From Fulvimarina uroteuthidis (GTDB lineage Bacteria > Pseudomonadota > Alphaproteobacteria > Rhizobiales > Rhizobiaceae): a stretch of 64,000 bases of DNA. The DNA is taken from the NCBI RefSeq assembly GCF_034321785.1, contig NZ_JAXLPB010000002.1, forward strand, positions 372,001 to 436,000, read 5' to 3'. The notes below the pieces were generated by a model. That model ran no database searches. It was not told the origin of the DNA and was given only the letters and a program-made list of their open reading frames with translations. Position numbers and translations under genes: made by a program. Positions 52,867 to 62,246 of the stretch are shown here, piece by piece. The first letter of the stretch is position 1, and every line of letters begins with the position of its first letter.

Positions 52867-53748
52867 CTATCGTTCCTCGTTGGCGATGCGTTGCAGATAC
52901 TGCCCGTACCGGCTCTTGCCGAGCCTTTGGCCGAGCTCCAGAAGGCGTTCCCTGTCGATCAGCCCGTTCGCATAGGCGATCTCCTCGGGACAGGCGATCT
53001 TGAAGCCTTGCCGGTGTTCCAGCGTGCGCACGAACTCGGCAGCTTCGAGAAGCGAGTCCGGCGTTCCGGTATCGAGCCAGGCGTAGCCGCGCCCCATCAG
53101 CGCAACGTCCAGCGACCCTTCATCCAGATAGATCCGGTTGAGATCGGTGATTTCCAGTTCGCCGCGCAAAGAAGGCTTCAGGCTGCGCGCGAATTCCGAC
53201 GCCCGGCCGTCATAGAAGTAGAGCCCGGTCACCGCCCAGTTCGACTTGGGATTTTCCGGCTTCTCCTCGATCGACACGGCCTTCTTCCGCGCGTCGAATT
53301 CCACGACGCCGTAGCGTTCGGGATCGGCGACATGGTAGGCGAAGACGCTCGCGCCGAGTCGTGTCGCGGTGCGCTCGTGCGCGCTGGCCATCAGTTCGGT
53401 AAGACCGTGGCCGTAGAACAGGTTGTCGCCGAGGATCAGCGCCGAAGGCTCGCCGGCGACGAACTCTTCGCCGATGAGGAAGGCCTGGGCGAGCCCGTCC
53501 GGGCTCGGCTGTTCGGCGTAGCGCAGCGTGATGCCCCACCGTTCGCCATCGCCGAGCAGCGCTTCGAAGCGCGGCAGGTCGTGCGGCGTCGAGATGATCA
53601 GGATCTCAGTGATGCCGGCCAGCAACAGGGTCGAGAGCGGATAATAGATCATCGGCTTGTCGTAGACCGGCAGTAGCTGCTTGGAGGCCGTCAGCGTCAT
53701 CGGATGCAGGCGCGTGCCGCTGCCGCCGGCAAGGATAATACCCTTCAT
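52867..53748 (-). CDS. rmlA: Glucose-1-phosphate thymidylyltransferase RmlA
   Basis: A 293-residue nucleotidyltransferase. LAGGSGTRLHPMTLTASKQL at the N-terminus carries the catalytic loop, LILGDNLFYGHG binds dTTP/metal, and EEKPENPKSNWAVTGLYFYD and GYAWLDTGTPDSLLEAAEFV are RmlA signatures. It makes dTDP-glucose, the first step of dTDP-L-rhamnose synthesis. It follows rmlD by 12 bases in the operon rmlB-rmlC-rmlD-rmlA-wzm-wzt-GT. Confidence 0.96.
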   Translation of the reverse strand: MKGIILAGGSGTRLHPMTLTASKQLLPVYDKPMIYYPLSTLLLAGITEILIISTPHDLPRFEALLGDGERWGITLRYAEQPSPDGLAQAFLIGEEFVAGEPSALILGDNLFYGHGLTELMASAHERTATRLGASVFAYHVADPERYGVVEFDARKKAVSIEEKPENPKSNWAVTGLYFYDGRASEFARSLKPSLRGELEITDLNRIYLDEGSLDVALMGRGYAWLDTGTPDSLLEAAEFVRTLEHRQGFKIACPEEIAYANGLIDRERLLELGQRLGKSRYGQYLQRIANEER

Positions 53749-53760
53749 GGTCTTTCGTCC

Positions 53761-54681
53761 TTATTTCTTTCCGTCCGCCCGGGACGGCGCCTCGATCAGC
53801 CGATCGAGGACCGTGGCGAGGGAGGTCTGCCACGACGGCAGTTTCACGTGATGGCGTTCGGACAGGCGCGTTGTGGAAAGCACCGAATTCTTCGGGCGAG
53901 CCGCCGGCGTCGGATACTGGCTCGTGGGGATCGAAACGACATCCGCACCGACGGAGCCGCGCGCGCGCGCGCCCTCGAAGATAGCACGGGCGAAATCGGC
54001 CCAGTTCGTCTGGCCGGTGCCCGCCAGATGGAACGTGCCGTAGAGCGCCTCGTCTCCGGGTTCGGCTTCGAGCGTAGCGGCGATCGTCAGGATCGCGTCC
54101 GCGATGTCGAGGGCCGAGGTCGGCGATCCGGTCTGGTCGGCGACGACGTTGAGACTGTCACGCCCGGCGGCGGCCAGACGCAGCATCGTCTTCACGAAGT
54201 TCTGGCCGAACGGCGAATAGACCCACGCCGTGCGCAGGATAACGTGACGGGGACCCGCCGCGCGAACCGCGTCCTCGCCGGCCAGCTTGGAGCGTCCATA
54301 GACGCCGATCGGGTTCGTCGCGTCGGTTTCGAGCCACGCACCGTTCTTCTCTCCGTCGAACACATAGTCGGTGGAGAGATGAATGACGGGAACGCCGAGG
54401 TCCACCGCAGCCCTCGCCACGGCGCCTGCGCCCCGGCCATTGGCGGCCATCGCCACGTCGGGCTCGGCCTCGGCCTTGTCGACCGCCGTGTAGGCGGCAG
54501 CGCTGACGATCACGCTCACGCCGGCGCTCGCCTTCACCACGGCCGCGGTGACGGCCTCAGGAGACGCCGTCAGGTCGAGGTCCGGGCGGCCGAGGGTGAC
54601 GATCTCGATGCCTGCGCGCTCGGCTCTTTCGCGCAAGGCGGTGACGACCTGCCCCTCGCGGCCCGTGACGAGCATGCGCAT
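53761..54681 (-). CDS. rmlD: dTDP-4-dehydrorhamnose reductase RmlD
   Basis: A 306-residue extended SDR. The nucleotide site is MRMLVTGREGQVVTAL; HLSTDYVFDGEKNG and IGVYGRSKLAGE (the Tyr-x3-Lys pair) and ILRTAWVYSPFGQNFVKTML are RmlD signatures. It does the last step, reduction to dTDP-L-rhamnose. Its ATG overlaps the rmlC stop (TGATG). Confidence 0.95.
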   Translation of the reverse strand: MRMLVTGREGQVVTALRERAERAGIEIVTLGRPDLDLTASPEAVTAAVVKASAGVSVIVSAAAYTAVDKAEAEPDVAMAANGRGAGAVARAAVDLGVPVIHLSTDYVFDGEKNGAWLETDATNPIGVYGRSKLAGEDAVRAAGPRHVILRTAWVYSPFGQNFVKTMLRLAAAGRDSLNVVADQTGSPTSALDIADAILTIAATLEAEPGDEALYGTFHLAGTGQTNWADFARAIFEGARARGSVGADVVSIPTSQYPTPAARPKNSVLSTTRLSERHHVKLPSWQTSLATVLDRLIEAPSRADGKK

Positions 54682-55250
54682 CAGAATGGGCTCTCGACGC
54701 TGGCGAAGGAGGGCTGCCGCCCGTCCTTGTCCGACAGGATCGGGGTCTCGCCGCCAAGACCCCAGTCGATCTTCAGATCGGGATCGTCGAAGGCGATGCC
54801 CTTGTCGCAGTCGGGCGCGTAGGGAGCCGTGACCTTATAGAACACCATCGTATCGGGCGTCAGCGTCGAGAATCCGTGGGCAAACCCCTTGGGAACGAGA
54901 AGCTGGAGACCGTTCTCGGCGCTCAGCTCCACGCTAACATGCCGGCCATAGGTGGGCGAGGCCCGCCGCAGGTCGACCGCCACGTCGAGGATGGCGCCGG
55001 CCAGGACGCGGACGAGCTTGTCCTGGGCGGCGGGCGGTGTCTGGTAATGCAGACCGCGAACCGTTCCCTTGTCGGCCGAAAAGGACTGATTGTCCTGAAT
55101 GAAGTCGAGGTCGATGCCCGCTTCCCTCATGCGCGCGGTGTTGAAACTTTCAGTGAACCAGCCGCGTCCATCGCCGAACCGGCGCGGTTTCAGGATGACG
55201 ACGCCCTCGAGCTCCGTTCGGGTCACGTCGAGAAGGGGTTGTGCGCTCAT
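54681..55250 (-). CDS. rmlC: dTDP-4-dehydrorhamnose 3,5-epimerase RmlC
   Basis: A 189-residue cupin. The key residues lie in GTVRGLHYQTPP (catalytic His) and PKGFAHGFSTL, and VFYKVTAPYAPDCDKGIAFD follows. Epimerises the 4-keto sugar at C3 and C5. AAGGAAACGGC precedes the ATG at 55250; the longer frame upstream overlaps rmlB and is not used. Its start overlaps the rmlB stop. Confidence 0.95.
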   Translation of the reverse strand: MSAQPLLDVTRTELEGVVILKPRRFGDGRGWFTESFNTARMREAGIDLDFIQDNQSFSADKGTVRGLHYQTPPAAQDKLVRVLAGAILDVAVDLRRASPTYGRHVSVELSAENGLQLLVPKGFAHGFSTLTPDTMVFYKVTAPYAPDCDKGIAFDDPDLKIDWGLGGETPILSDKDGRQPSFASVESPF

Positions 55251-56332
55251 GCCGTTTCCTTGCCGTCTTCGTTTCCAAGCCCCAGCCGTTCGCCGCGATA
55301 CTGGCCGGAGCGAATGTTTTCCCACCACTGGCGATTGTCGAGATACCACTGGACGGTCTTCTTCAGACCGGTCTCGAACGTTTCGGCCGGCCGCCAGCCG
55401 AGCTCGGCCTCGATCTTGCCGGCGTCGATCGCATAGCGGGCATCGTGGCCCGGACGATCGGCGACGAACGTGATCAGGCGCTCGCGTGGGCCGCCCTCAT
55501 CGGGCTGGATCTCGTCGAGGATCGTGCAGATCGTGCGCACCACGTCGATGTTGCGTCGCTCGTTATGCCCGCCGATCGCGTAGGTCTCGCCGACCGCGCC
55601 GCGCTCTGCGACGAGGATGAGAGCCGCCGCATGGTCGTCCACGTAGAGCCAGTCCCGCACGTTCTCGCCCTTGCCGTATACCGGCAGGGGCTCGCCGTGA
55701 AGCGCGTTGAGGATCACCAGCGGGATCAGCTTCTCGGGGAAGTGACAGGGGCCGTAATTGTTCGAGCAGTTGGTGACGACGACCGGCAGCCCGTAGGTGT
55801 GGTACCAGGCGCGGACCAGATGATCGGAACAGGCCTTGGAAGCCGAATAGGGCGAGCGCGGGTCGTAGGCCGTCGTTTCCGTGAAATAGCCGGTTTCGCC
55901 GAGCGTGCCGAACACCTCGTCGGTCGAGATGTGGTGAAACCGGAACTGCGACCGGCGCTCGCCGTCGAGCGTGCGGTAGTGGGCGAGGACGGCCTGCAGA
56001 AGGACGGTCGTTCCGACGATATTGGTCTCGATGAAGGCCATCGGACCATCGATCGACCGATCGACATGGCTTTCGGCGGCCAGATGCATGACGATATCGG
56101 GATCGAAATCGGCCAGCGCCTGCCGCATGGCGTCGAGATCGCGGATGTCTGCGCGAAGAAACCGGTAACGCGGGTCCTTGGCCACGCTTGCCAGGCTTTC
56201 GAGGTTGCCCGCATAGGTCAGCGCGTCGACGACGAGAACCTCGTGGTCCGTCTGTTCGATCAGGCGCCGGACGACGGCGGAACCGATGAAGCCGGCGCCA
56301 CCGGTGACGAGAAAACGTTTGGGCATGGTCAT
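55247..56332 (-). CDS. rmlB: dTDP-glucose 4,6-dehydratase RmlB
   Basis: A 361-residue extended SDR. FLVTGGAGFIGSAVVRR binds NAD, HISTDEVFGTL holds the catalytic Asp-Glu pair, and SPYSASKACSDHLVRAWYHT the Tyr-x3-Lys. Converts dTDP-glucose to the 4-keto-6-deoxy sugar. First gene of the minus-strand operon. The ATG at 56332 or, two codons later, 56326 starts the protein. Confidence 0.96.
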   Translation of the reverse strand: MTMPKRFLVTGGAGFIGSAVVRRLIEQTDHEVLVVDALTYAGNLESLASVAKDPRYRFLRADIRDLDAMRQALADFDPDIVMHLAAESHVDRSIDGPMAFIETNIVGTTVLLQAVLAHYRTLDGERRSQFRFHHISTDEVFGTLGETGYFTETTAYDPRSPYSASKACSDHLVRAWYHTYGLPVVVTNCSNNYGPCHFPEKLIPLVILNALHGEPLPVYGKGENVRDWLYVDDHAAALILVAERGAVGETYAIGGHNERRNIDVVRTICTILDEIQPDEGGPRERLITFVADRPGHDARYAIDAGKIEAELGWRPAETFETGLKKTVQWYLDNRQWWENIRSGQYRGERLGLGNEDGKETA

Positions 56333-56835
56333 ATCTCAAAAGGCCGATCGTCAGTTAAGGCGCGCGGCGTCTCCAGCGGGTCTCGATCGCGTGAATACGG
56401 GAGCCTCGTCTTCGCGCCCGGACGCGCGCGCCGTGCCTGACAACGTCGCCGCACGTTATGAAAGCTCCGTTTCACGATGTTCGGCGGGCTCTTAACAGAG
56501 TTGTTCGCAAACATGAAGCAGGGGCTTATGCCGCTCGGGACGGCAAGGGTCGATTTCGGCGTGGCCGGCTCGTGCACGTAACGTTCGCTGCGCAAAATCG
56601 TGCCCGCGCCGTCGTTATGGGCCCGGACAAGAGGCTGCCATCGCGCCCGCTGGGCCGGGTCTCCGGTTCCGCTGCCGCCGCCCCGCGACCTTCGAAAACC
56701 GGATGCGCCTTTCCGCAAGCCGCCGTTTCGCGCGGCGCTTCCACCGGTGGCCGGGCCTGTACCGTTCCGCCGGAATGTGCGAAAGCCGCACGGGACAAAC
56801 GCTCCTTTCCTGTGACCCAGCCGAAACCCGCCCCG
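56333..56835. promoter_or_regulatory. 503-base divergent region between rmlB and a GT4 gene
   Basis: No gene that I can support; the open frames here extend the neighbours without family similarity. The 56450-56530 part is the least GC-rich and could hold promoters in both directions. No clear operator or hairpin was found. Confidence 0.4.
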
Positions 56836-57930
56836 ATGTCGATGAAACCGAACCCTGCCGTCTTCCATGATTATTTTGGAATAAGGGGTGGCGGCGAGCG
56901 TCTGGCCCTGACCCTGGCCGAAGCGTTCGAGGCCGATCTCTTCTACGGTTACCGCCAGCCGGAAAGCTACGAGCCGGCGATGTTTCCGAGGAATGCCGCC
57001 GATCTCGGCCTGCCGGCGGTGCTGCGACGGCCGGGCCTGCGGGCCGCCGCGCTCGCGGCGCGGTTCAGGCTTGCCCGGCGCACGGCGCGGCCCTACGCCG
57101 TCAGGATCTTCAGCGGTGTCGCCGCCCCCTTCGCCGCGCCCGACAAGGCGGACGGCGCGCGCAACATCTATTATTGCCACACGCCGCCGCGCTTCCTGTA
57201 CGACCAGAAGGACTTCTTCCTGAAGAACGGCGGCGGTTCGTTCGCGAGGCGCCTGGCCCTGTCGCGGTTCGAGGCCGGATACCGGGCCGCCGTCGACCGG
57301 ATGGATGTCATCGTCGCCAATTCGCGGAACATCCAGGGGCGCATATCCCGCTATCTCGGCCGCGACAGCGTCGTCGTCTACCCGCCCTGCGACACCCACC
57401 GGTTTCACTATCGCGCGCCGGAGGACTATTATCTGTCGACGGCCCGGGTCAGCGGCCTGAAGCGCGTGGGCGCGATCGTCGATGCGTTCCTGCGCATGCC
57501 GGACAGAAGGTTGATCGTCGCCTCGGGCGGCGAGGACCTCGACAGGCTGCGCCAGCGTGCGGGGAACGCCCCGAACATCGAGTTTCTCGGCTGGGTCGAG
57601 GAGGCGACGCTGCAACGTCTGGTCGGCGGCGCGATCGCGACCCTCTACGGTCCCGTGGACGAGGATTTCGGGATTTCTCCGGTCGAATCCATGGCGGCCG
57701 GAAAGCCGGTCATCGGCGTTGCGGAAGGCGGCTTGAAGGAAACCATCCTCGACGGGGAAACCGGGTTTCTCCTGCCGCCGGGCTTTAAGCCGGACGATAT
57801 CGTCGCGGCCGTCATGCGCCTGCCCGCCGAGCGGGCGATCGGAATGCGGGACGCCTGCGAGAGGCGGGCGCAGGAATTCTCGGCCGATCGGTTCGTCAAC
57901 GCCATGCGCGCGATCATCGAACGGGGCTGA
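56836..57930 (+). CDS. GT4-family glycosyltransferase
   Basis: A 364-residue GT-B glycosyltransferase. The N-terminal acceptor domain begins AVFHDYFGIRGGGERLALTL, and NIYYCHTPPRFLYDQ is typical of the GT4 group that includes WbaZ/mannosyl-type enzymes. The C-terminal donor domain has YLSTARVSGLKRVGAIVDAF, IEFLGWVEEATLQRLVGGA, and the E-x7-E motif in EDFGISPVESMAAGKPV. The sugar is unknown. The start is ATG 56836 or 56842; neither has a strong ribosome site. It is followed after 89 bases by a second GT4 gene. Confidence 0.88.
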   Translation: MSMKPNPAVFHDYFGIRGGGERLALTLAEAFEADLFYGYRQPESYEPAMFPRNAADLGLPAVLRRPGLRAAALAARFRLARRTARPYAVRIFSGVAAPFAAPDKADGARNIYYCHTPPRFLYDQKDFFLKNGGGSFARRLALSRFEAGYRAAVDRMDVIVANSRNIQGRISRYLGRDSVVVYPPCDTHRFHYRAPEDYYLSTARVSGLKRVGAIVDAFLRMPDRRLIVASGGEDLDRLRQRAGNAPNIEFLGWVEEATLQRLVGGAIATLYGPVDEDFGISPVESMAAGKPVIGVAEGGLKETILDGETGFLLPPGFKPDDIVAAVMRLPAERAIGMRDACERRAQEFSADRFVNAMRAIIERG

Positions 57931-58019
57931 AAGCACGCAAGCGCCGCGCCGGGCCGCCAGCAAGGGTCAAAGCCACCTTATCGCCCCAAGCCCTGGGGGC
58001 GCCGACACGCGAGAGATCG

Positions 58020-59129
58020 ATGAAGGTCCTGCATTTCTTCAAGACGTACCAGCCCGACAATTTCGGCGGCGTCGAGCGCACGATCGCATCCATCGCCGGT
58101 GCAACGCGCGATCTCGGCATCGAGACGACCGTTCTTTCGCTGAGCCGGACGCCGGAGACGGCGAGCCTCGACATCGACGGCCATCGCGCGATCAAGGCGC
58201 GGCTCGATCTGGAACTGGCCTCGACCGGGTTCTCGCGCGACGTCTTTGCGAAGTTCGCCAGGGAAGCGAGGACCGCCGACCTCGTTCACTACCATTTCCC
58301 CTGGCCCTTCATGGATCTCGTGCATTTCGCCAGCCGGCACGGCAAGCCGAGCCTCGTCACCTACCATTCCGATATCGTGAAGCAGAAGACGCTGCGGCGC
58401 GTCTATGCGCCGCTGATGAACCGGTTCCTCGACCATGTCGATCTCATCGTCGCGACCTCGCCCCCCTATCTGGCGACAAGCCCCGTCCTCAAGCGGTTCG
58501 CGGACAAGACCCGCATCGTCGCGATCGGTCTCGACGAGCGGTCCTATCCGGTGCCGGACGAGGAGACGCGCGCGCGCTGGCGACGGCGCCTGCCCGGACC
58601 GTTCTTTCTCTTCACGGGGGTGCTTCGCTACTACAAGGGCCTCGACGTCCTGATCCGCGCCGCCGGGCAGACCCGCGCCGACATCGTCATCGTCGGCACC
58701 GGGCCGATCGAACCCGAACTCAAGCGACAGGCGGCGGCGCTCGGCGCGGACAATCTGCATTTCGTCGGCCCTGTCGAGGACATCGACAAGATGGCGCTGC
58801 ACGCCCTCAGCGCCGGTTTCGTGTTCCCGTCCAACCAGCGCTCGGAAGCCTTCGGGCTGGCGCTTCTGGAAGCTGCGATGGTGGGCAAGCCGATGATCTC
58901 GACCGAGCTCGGCACGGGGACGAGCTATGTCAACGCGGACCGGAAGACCGGCATCGTCGTGCCCCCCAACGATCCGGACGCACTCGCCGCGGCCATGAAC
59001 GAGATGATCGCGGACGAAAGCCAGGCGGCGCGCTGGGGCATGGCGGCGCAGCAGCGCTTCGAGGAACTCTTCACCGTCGACAGAATGGGCCGCGCCTATG
59101 CCGAGCTCTATCGCTCGCTTGTCAAGTGA
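58020..59129 (+). CDS. GT4-family glycosyltransferase
   Basis: A 369-residue GT-B enzyme. MKVLHFFKTYQPDNFGGVER and VHYHFPWPFMD are typical acceptor-domain motifs; FLFTGVLRYYKGLDVLIRAA and SEAFGLALLEAAMVGKPMIS are the donor-site motifs with E-x7-E. Similar enzymes transfer mannose or a deoxyhexose onto a lipid-linked glycan. Probably cotranscribed with the preceding GT4 gene. Confidence 0.92.
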   Translation: MKVLHFFKTYQPDNFGGVERTIASIAGATRDLGIETTVLSLSRTPETASLDIDGHRAIKARLDLELASTGFSRDVFAKFAREARTADLVHYHFPWPFMDLVHFASRHGKPSLVTYHSDIVKQKTLRRVYAPLMNRFLDHVDLIVATSPPYLATSPVLKRFADKTRIVAIGLDERSYPVPDEETRARWRRRLPGPFFLFTGVLRYYKGLDVLIRAAGQTRADIVIVGTGPIEPELKRQAAALGADNLHFVGPVEDIDKMALHALSAGFVFPSNQRSEAFGLALLEAAMVGKPMISTELGTGTSYVNADRKTGIVVPPNDPDALAAAMNEMIADESQAARWGMAAQQRFEELFTVDRMGRAYAELYRSLVK

Positions 59130-59179
59130 ACGGGTCTCGCAGCCCCGGGAACCCACCATGCCGCCGGCTCGCCCGCGCG

Positions 59180-60139
59180 TCAGCCTCTCCTCATCGTGCG
59201 GCGCGTTCTCAGCTTCTCGAGCGCGATCCCGATCGTCGCGTGACGCAGCGCGGCATAGAGGTCGAACAGGCGTGGATGGCGTTGCCAGAAGGGCCGGAAG
59301 CCGAGAATGAAGGGATTGTCTTCGGGCCGGAGCTGCCGCTGGCCAAGGGTGCGAAGCTCGTCGAGCGACGCTTCGCCGGCTGACCAAAGCGGCGCAAGCG
59401 CTTCCTCGGCGGTGGCCAGATAGCCGCGACGTTCGGCGACATGGGCGAACAGGCGCTCGGCCGCATGGGCGGCGGTTCCGTCGAGCTCGGCCCGTTCGGG
59501 GCCGAACAGGGACGCCAGATCGTCGCGTGCGAAGGGTGCGAGCGCGTCCCGGCGAAACCAGAACATGGTTCCGGCCGCGAAGGTGCCCTCGGCAAGCTGC
59601 GCAAGCGGCACGGTGCTTTCGGTCCTGTCCATGATCGTGCGGACATGGGTCCGGTTGAGGACGAGCCGGTTCTTCAGCGGCATCAGATGGTTTTGTGCAG
59701 CGACGAGGCCGATCGACGGAACCGCCTCCATGGCGCCAAGGGCGACGAGCCCTTGCGCGTCTTTCCGCAGGAGCGAGTTCGCGATGAACCGCCGCCAGGC
59801 ATCGCCATCGGTGCGGTGGACGGACCGCTTGGTGTGCAGCTTCAGCCCGAACTCGAAGCTTTGGTCGACCCCGCGAAGGGCGGTCAGGAACGGCAGCACG
59901 TCGCGTCCGCGATTCTCGGTCGTGATCCGCGTCCAGCCGGCAAGGTGCGGGGTCTGCGGCACATCGAGGTCCATGGACGGATGCGGGCATGTGAGGACGA
60001 GGGCGAACGGGCGGTCCATCGCCTCGGCAAGATGGGCGGCGATCTCGCTCCAGACATCGCGATGAAAGACGTGCACGAAGACCACCACGCGCGCCTTGAG
60101 GTCGCGCGGTGCGGTGGGGGAAGGCGTGCCTGGTCTCAT
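59180..60139 (-). CDS. RgpF-family (rhamnan synthesis F) glycan protein
   Basis: A 319-residue protein with the RgpF pattern: VVVFVHVFHRDVWSEIAAHL, ITTENRGRDVLPFLTALRG, GLKLHTKRSVHR and AGTMFWFRRDAL. Members take part in building rhamnose-containing surface polysaccharides, in line with the rml genes nearby. It ends convergent to the GT4 gene with a 50-base gap. Confidence 0.88.
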   Translation of the reverse strand: MRPGTPSPTAPRDLKARVVVFVHVFHRDVWSEIAAHLAEAMDRPFALVLTCPHPSMDLDVPQTPHLAGWTRITTENRGRDVLPFLTALRGVDQSFEFGLKLHTKRSVHRTDGDAWRRFIANSLLRKDAQGLVALGAMEAVPSIGLVAAQNHLMPLKNRLVLNRTHVRTIMDRTESTVPLAQLAEGTFAAGTMFWFRRDALAPFARDDLASLFGPERAELDGTAAHAAERLFAHVAERRGYLATAEEALAPLWSAGEASLDELRTLGQRQLRPEDNPFILGFRPFWQRHPRLFDLYAALRHATIGIALEKLRTRRTMRRG

Positions 60140-60311
60140 CGCGCTCGTGTCCTCAAAAGTGCAAAGACCTGCCCCTTACAGTGCCCGGTGCAGGCGTGAC
60201 ATCCGGTTTTTCGGCCACACCGCCCGCATCTGGCACTTCGATGGTCCGTCACCGAATGTCCCGAACCCGCCGCCGCAGGGGCCGATCCGGTGAGCGGTCA
60301 CGCGTCGGGCG

Positions 60312-60962
60312 TCATAGGCCGGCGTCCCTGACGGCGAGCACGCGTTTTCCCGCGCGCCGCCGCACGCTCCAGCGCTCGCCGACCGGGACGTTTCCGGTCA
60401 TCCAGCGGCGGCGCATGCGATAGCTCATGCGATCGGGCGCCACGGCGGTCTCGGCGGTCTCGTCCGTTTCGACCGTCTCAGATGCTTCGGCAGCTTCCGC
60501 GCGATCGCCGACCGCCTCGCCGGCTTCCGCCGCGCGGTCCGGTGTAGCCGCGATGTCCGCCTCGTCCCTGTCCGGCTGGCGCGACGACGCGTCCGGCTCG
60601 GACATCTGGTATTCGGCCGGATCGATCCGCCGGACCGGGCTCCTGCGGCGATAGCGCCGCCGCGCCTCGCCCGGAGCGTCCGGGCCCCCCTCGAATGTCG
60701 CGGCGGCATCGACCGCGCCGGTTTCCGCCGCGCCCGTTTCGCCATCACCGTCGGCCCGCACGACGGGGAGGATGCGGCGCGACCTGTCGATGTCCGCCTT
60801 CGGCGTTTCGGGCAGGCGTTCGCTCGTGGATGCCGCCGCTGCGGGTGCCACGGCCTCGGGTCGGGTCTCGAGCAGCGAGAGATCGAATGGCGTTGCGCGT
60901 TCGCTCGTCTGTCTTCGGCTTTTCCGGACCGCCACTGTGAACGGTTTCTGATTGCGTGCCAT
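60312..60962 (-). CDS. Arg- and Ala/Glu-rich, largely disordered protein of unknown function
   Basis: A 216-residue protein. Residues 1-20 (MARNQKPFTVAVRKSRRQTS) and the C-terminal 40 (YRMRRRWMTGNVPVGERWSV) are basic; the middle is acidic, low-complexity sequence rich in Ala, Glu, Asp and Thr. The mix suggests nucleic-acid binding or a scaffold. No family is recognised. The ATG at 60962 was chosen since the frame upstream shows no coherent protein. Confidence 0.55.
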   Translation of the reverse strand: MARNQKPFTVAVRKSRRQTSERATPFDLSLLETRPEAVAPAAAASTSERLPETPKADIDRSRRILPVVRADGDGETGAAETGAVDAAATFEGGPDAPGEARRRYRRRSPVRRIDPAEYQMSEPDASSRQPDRDEADIAATPDRAAEAGEAVGDRAEAAEASETVETDETAETAVAPDRMSYRMRRRWMTGNVPVGERWSVRRRAGKRVLAVRDAGL

Positions 60963-61441
60963 GATGGGTCGTTTCGTTCCTGAAAATGGGTGGGCGCGTT
61001 CCGCGTACCGCCGAATTTCGTCTTTTGGCTGGCATGACGATAAGCTGCGGATCGGACCGTGCGTTACGAAGTATCGTGCGGGGGGCAATGTTCGATCTGC
61101 GACCGCCGGATCCCCCGCGTCACGCATGGCTCTATCACGAAACGCGGCGGTTTGCCGGACCCCCGCCGGATTTCCACCGGAGACGCACCTATGCGCCGCC
61201 CGATCGCGTCTCGGGCGAACGGCACGGTGCCCGAGACGCGATCGGGCGTCGGGACCGTCAGGCGCGCCCGGTTCCGAAGCAGGGAACCGCAAGGGAGTTC
61301 GGCCGATCGATCCCCGGATTGCGGTCGATGCAATCGAGCCCCGCCGCGAAAGCCGGGTCGTTGCGGCGGGACGTGACGCGCCGACGGGATCGGGTTAGAC
61401 AAACCACGTCATGCTTATCGAATATCAGGCCGGAGGCCGAC
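60963..61441. other. 479-base intergenic region with a large perfect inverted repeat
   Basis: No supported gene; frames open across the region are forced by GC-rich sequence. It contains the 20-bp inverted repeat at 61197-61248. A good ribosome site (GGAGG at about 61434) precedes the next gene. Confidence 0.5.
61197..61248. repeat. Perfect 20-bp inverted repeat with a 12-base loop
   Basis: The left arm CGCCCGATCGCGTCTCGGGC (61197-61216) and the right arm (61229-61248) are exact reverse complements. No T-run follows. It may be a palindromic interspersed element, a strong bidirectional terminator without a T-tract, or an mRNA-stabilising hairpin. Confidence 0.8.
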
Positions 61442-62212
61442 ATGGACGCCAGTGAACGAGACCCGATCGACGCTTTCGCGGCACGGCTCATCGAAGCCCG
61501 CAGATCGGGACGGCGCATCCCGCGCGCGCAGGCCGAGGCTGCCGGATCCGATCTCACCATCGGCGGCGCCTACGGCGTCCAGGCGAGCGTCTGCCGGGCG
61601 CTCGGGCCCGCCCGCGCCTTCAAGACCGGCCGCAAGGCGCTCGATCTGCCGGTGATCGTCGCGCCGGTTCTCGAGAGTGGATTGCGGGGCGATGGCGCGG
61701 TGTTCTCGGCCCGTGAACTCGGCGGCTGCGGCATCGAGCTGGAAATCGGCTTCCGCCTCGACCGGCCCCTGCCGCCGGTCGAGGCTGAGGATTTTGCCGA
61801 ACGGGCCCGGGGCTGCGTCACACCCCTGCCCGTCATCGAGATCATCGACGGGCGGATCGAGGCGTTCACCGAGCTTTCCGATGCCCTGAAGCTTGCCGAC
61901 AACCAGATGAATGGCGGCCTCGTCTGGGCCGAGCCGCAGGCGGACGGCGCCACCCCCGACTTCGTGCAGCCGGTGACCGACCTGCGGTTCGACGGCAGAC
62001 AGATCGTCTCGGGCCCCTGCCCGGTGCCGGGCGGCGACGCCTTCGACATCTTCGTCGCCTTCGCACGAGCGATCGGGGACCATTGCGGCGGTTTCCAGCC
62101 GGGCCAGATCGTCACGACGGGCTCCCTCACCGGCATGCTCTTCGTCGAGCCGGGAACCCGTATCGAGGGGCGGATCGAGGGGCTCGGCACGATCTCGGTC
62201 TCCTACGAATAG
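61442..62212 (+). CDS. 2-keto-4-pentenoate hydratase family protein
   Basis: A 256-residue member of the MhpD/hydratase-decarboxylase family, related to the FAH superfamily. GIELEIGFRLDRPLP and LPVIEIIDGRI carry acidic metal ligands, and VVTTGSLTGML-type TTGSLTGMLFVEPG is the family end motif. It would hydrate a 2-keto-4-enoic acid from catabolism. GGAGG precedes the ATG at 61442. It is convergent with the GntR gene (34-base gap). Confidence 0.88.
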   Translation: MDASERDPIDAFAARLIEARRSGRRIPRAQAEAAGSDLTIGGAYGVQASVCRALGPARAFKTGRKALDLPVIVAPVLESGLRGDGAVFSARELGGCGIELEIGFRLDRPLPPVEAEDFAERARGCVTPLPVIEIIDGRIEAFTELSDALKLADNQMNGGLVWAEPQADGATPDFVQPVTDLRFDGRQIVSGPCPVPGGDAFDIFVAFARAIGDHCGGFQPGQIVTTGSLTGMLFVEPGTRIEGRIEGLGTISVSYE

Positions 62213-62246
62213 GCACCCGGCGCCGGCGGCGACCGCCGGACCTTGA

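Noticed and set aside
60986..61441. Extended N-terminus for the hydratase gene
   Set aside because: The frame is open but the sequence is Arg-rich without family similarity, crosses the 20-bp inverted repeat, and a good ribosome site supports the ATG at 61442.
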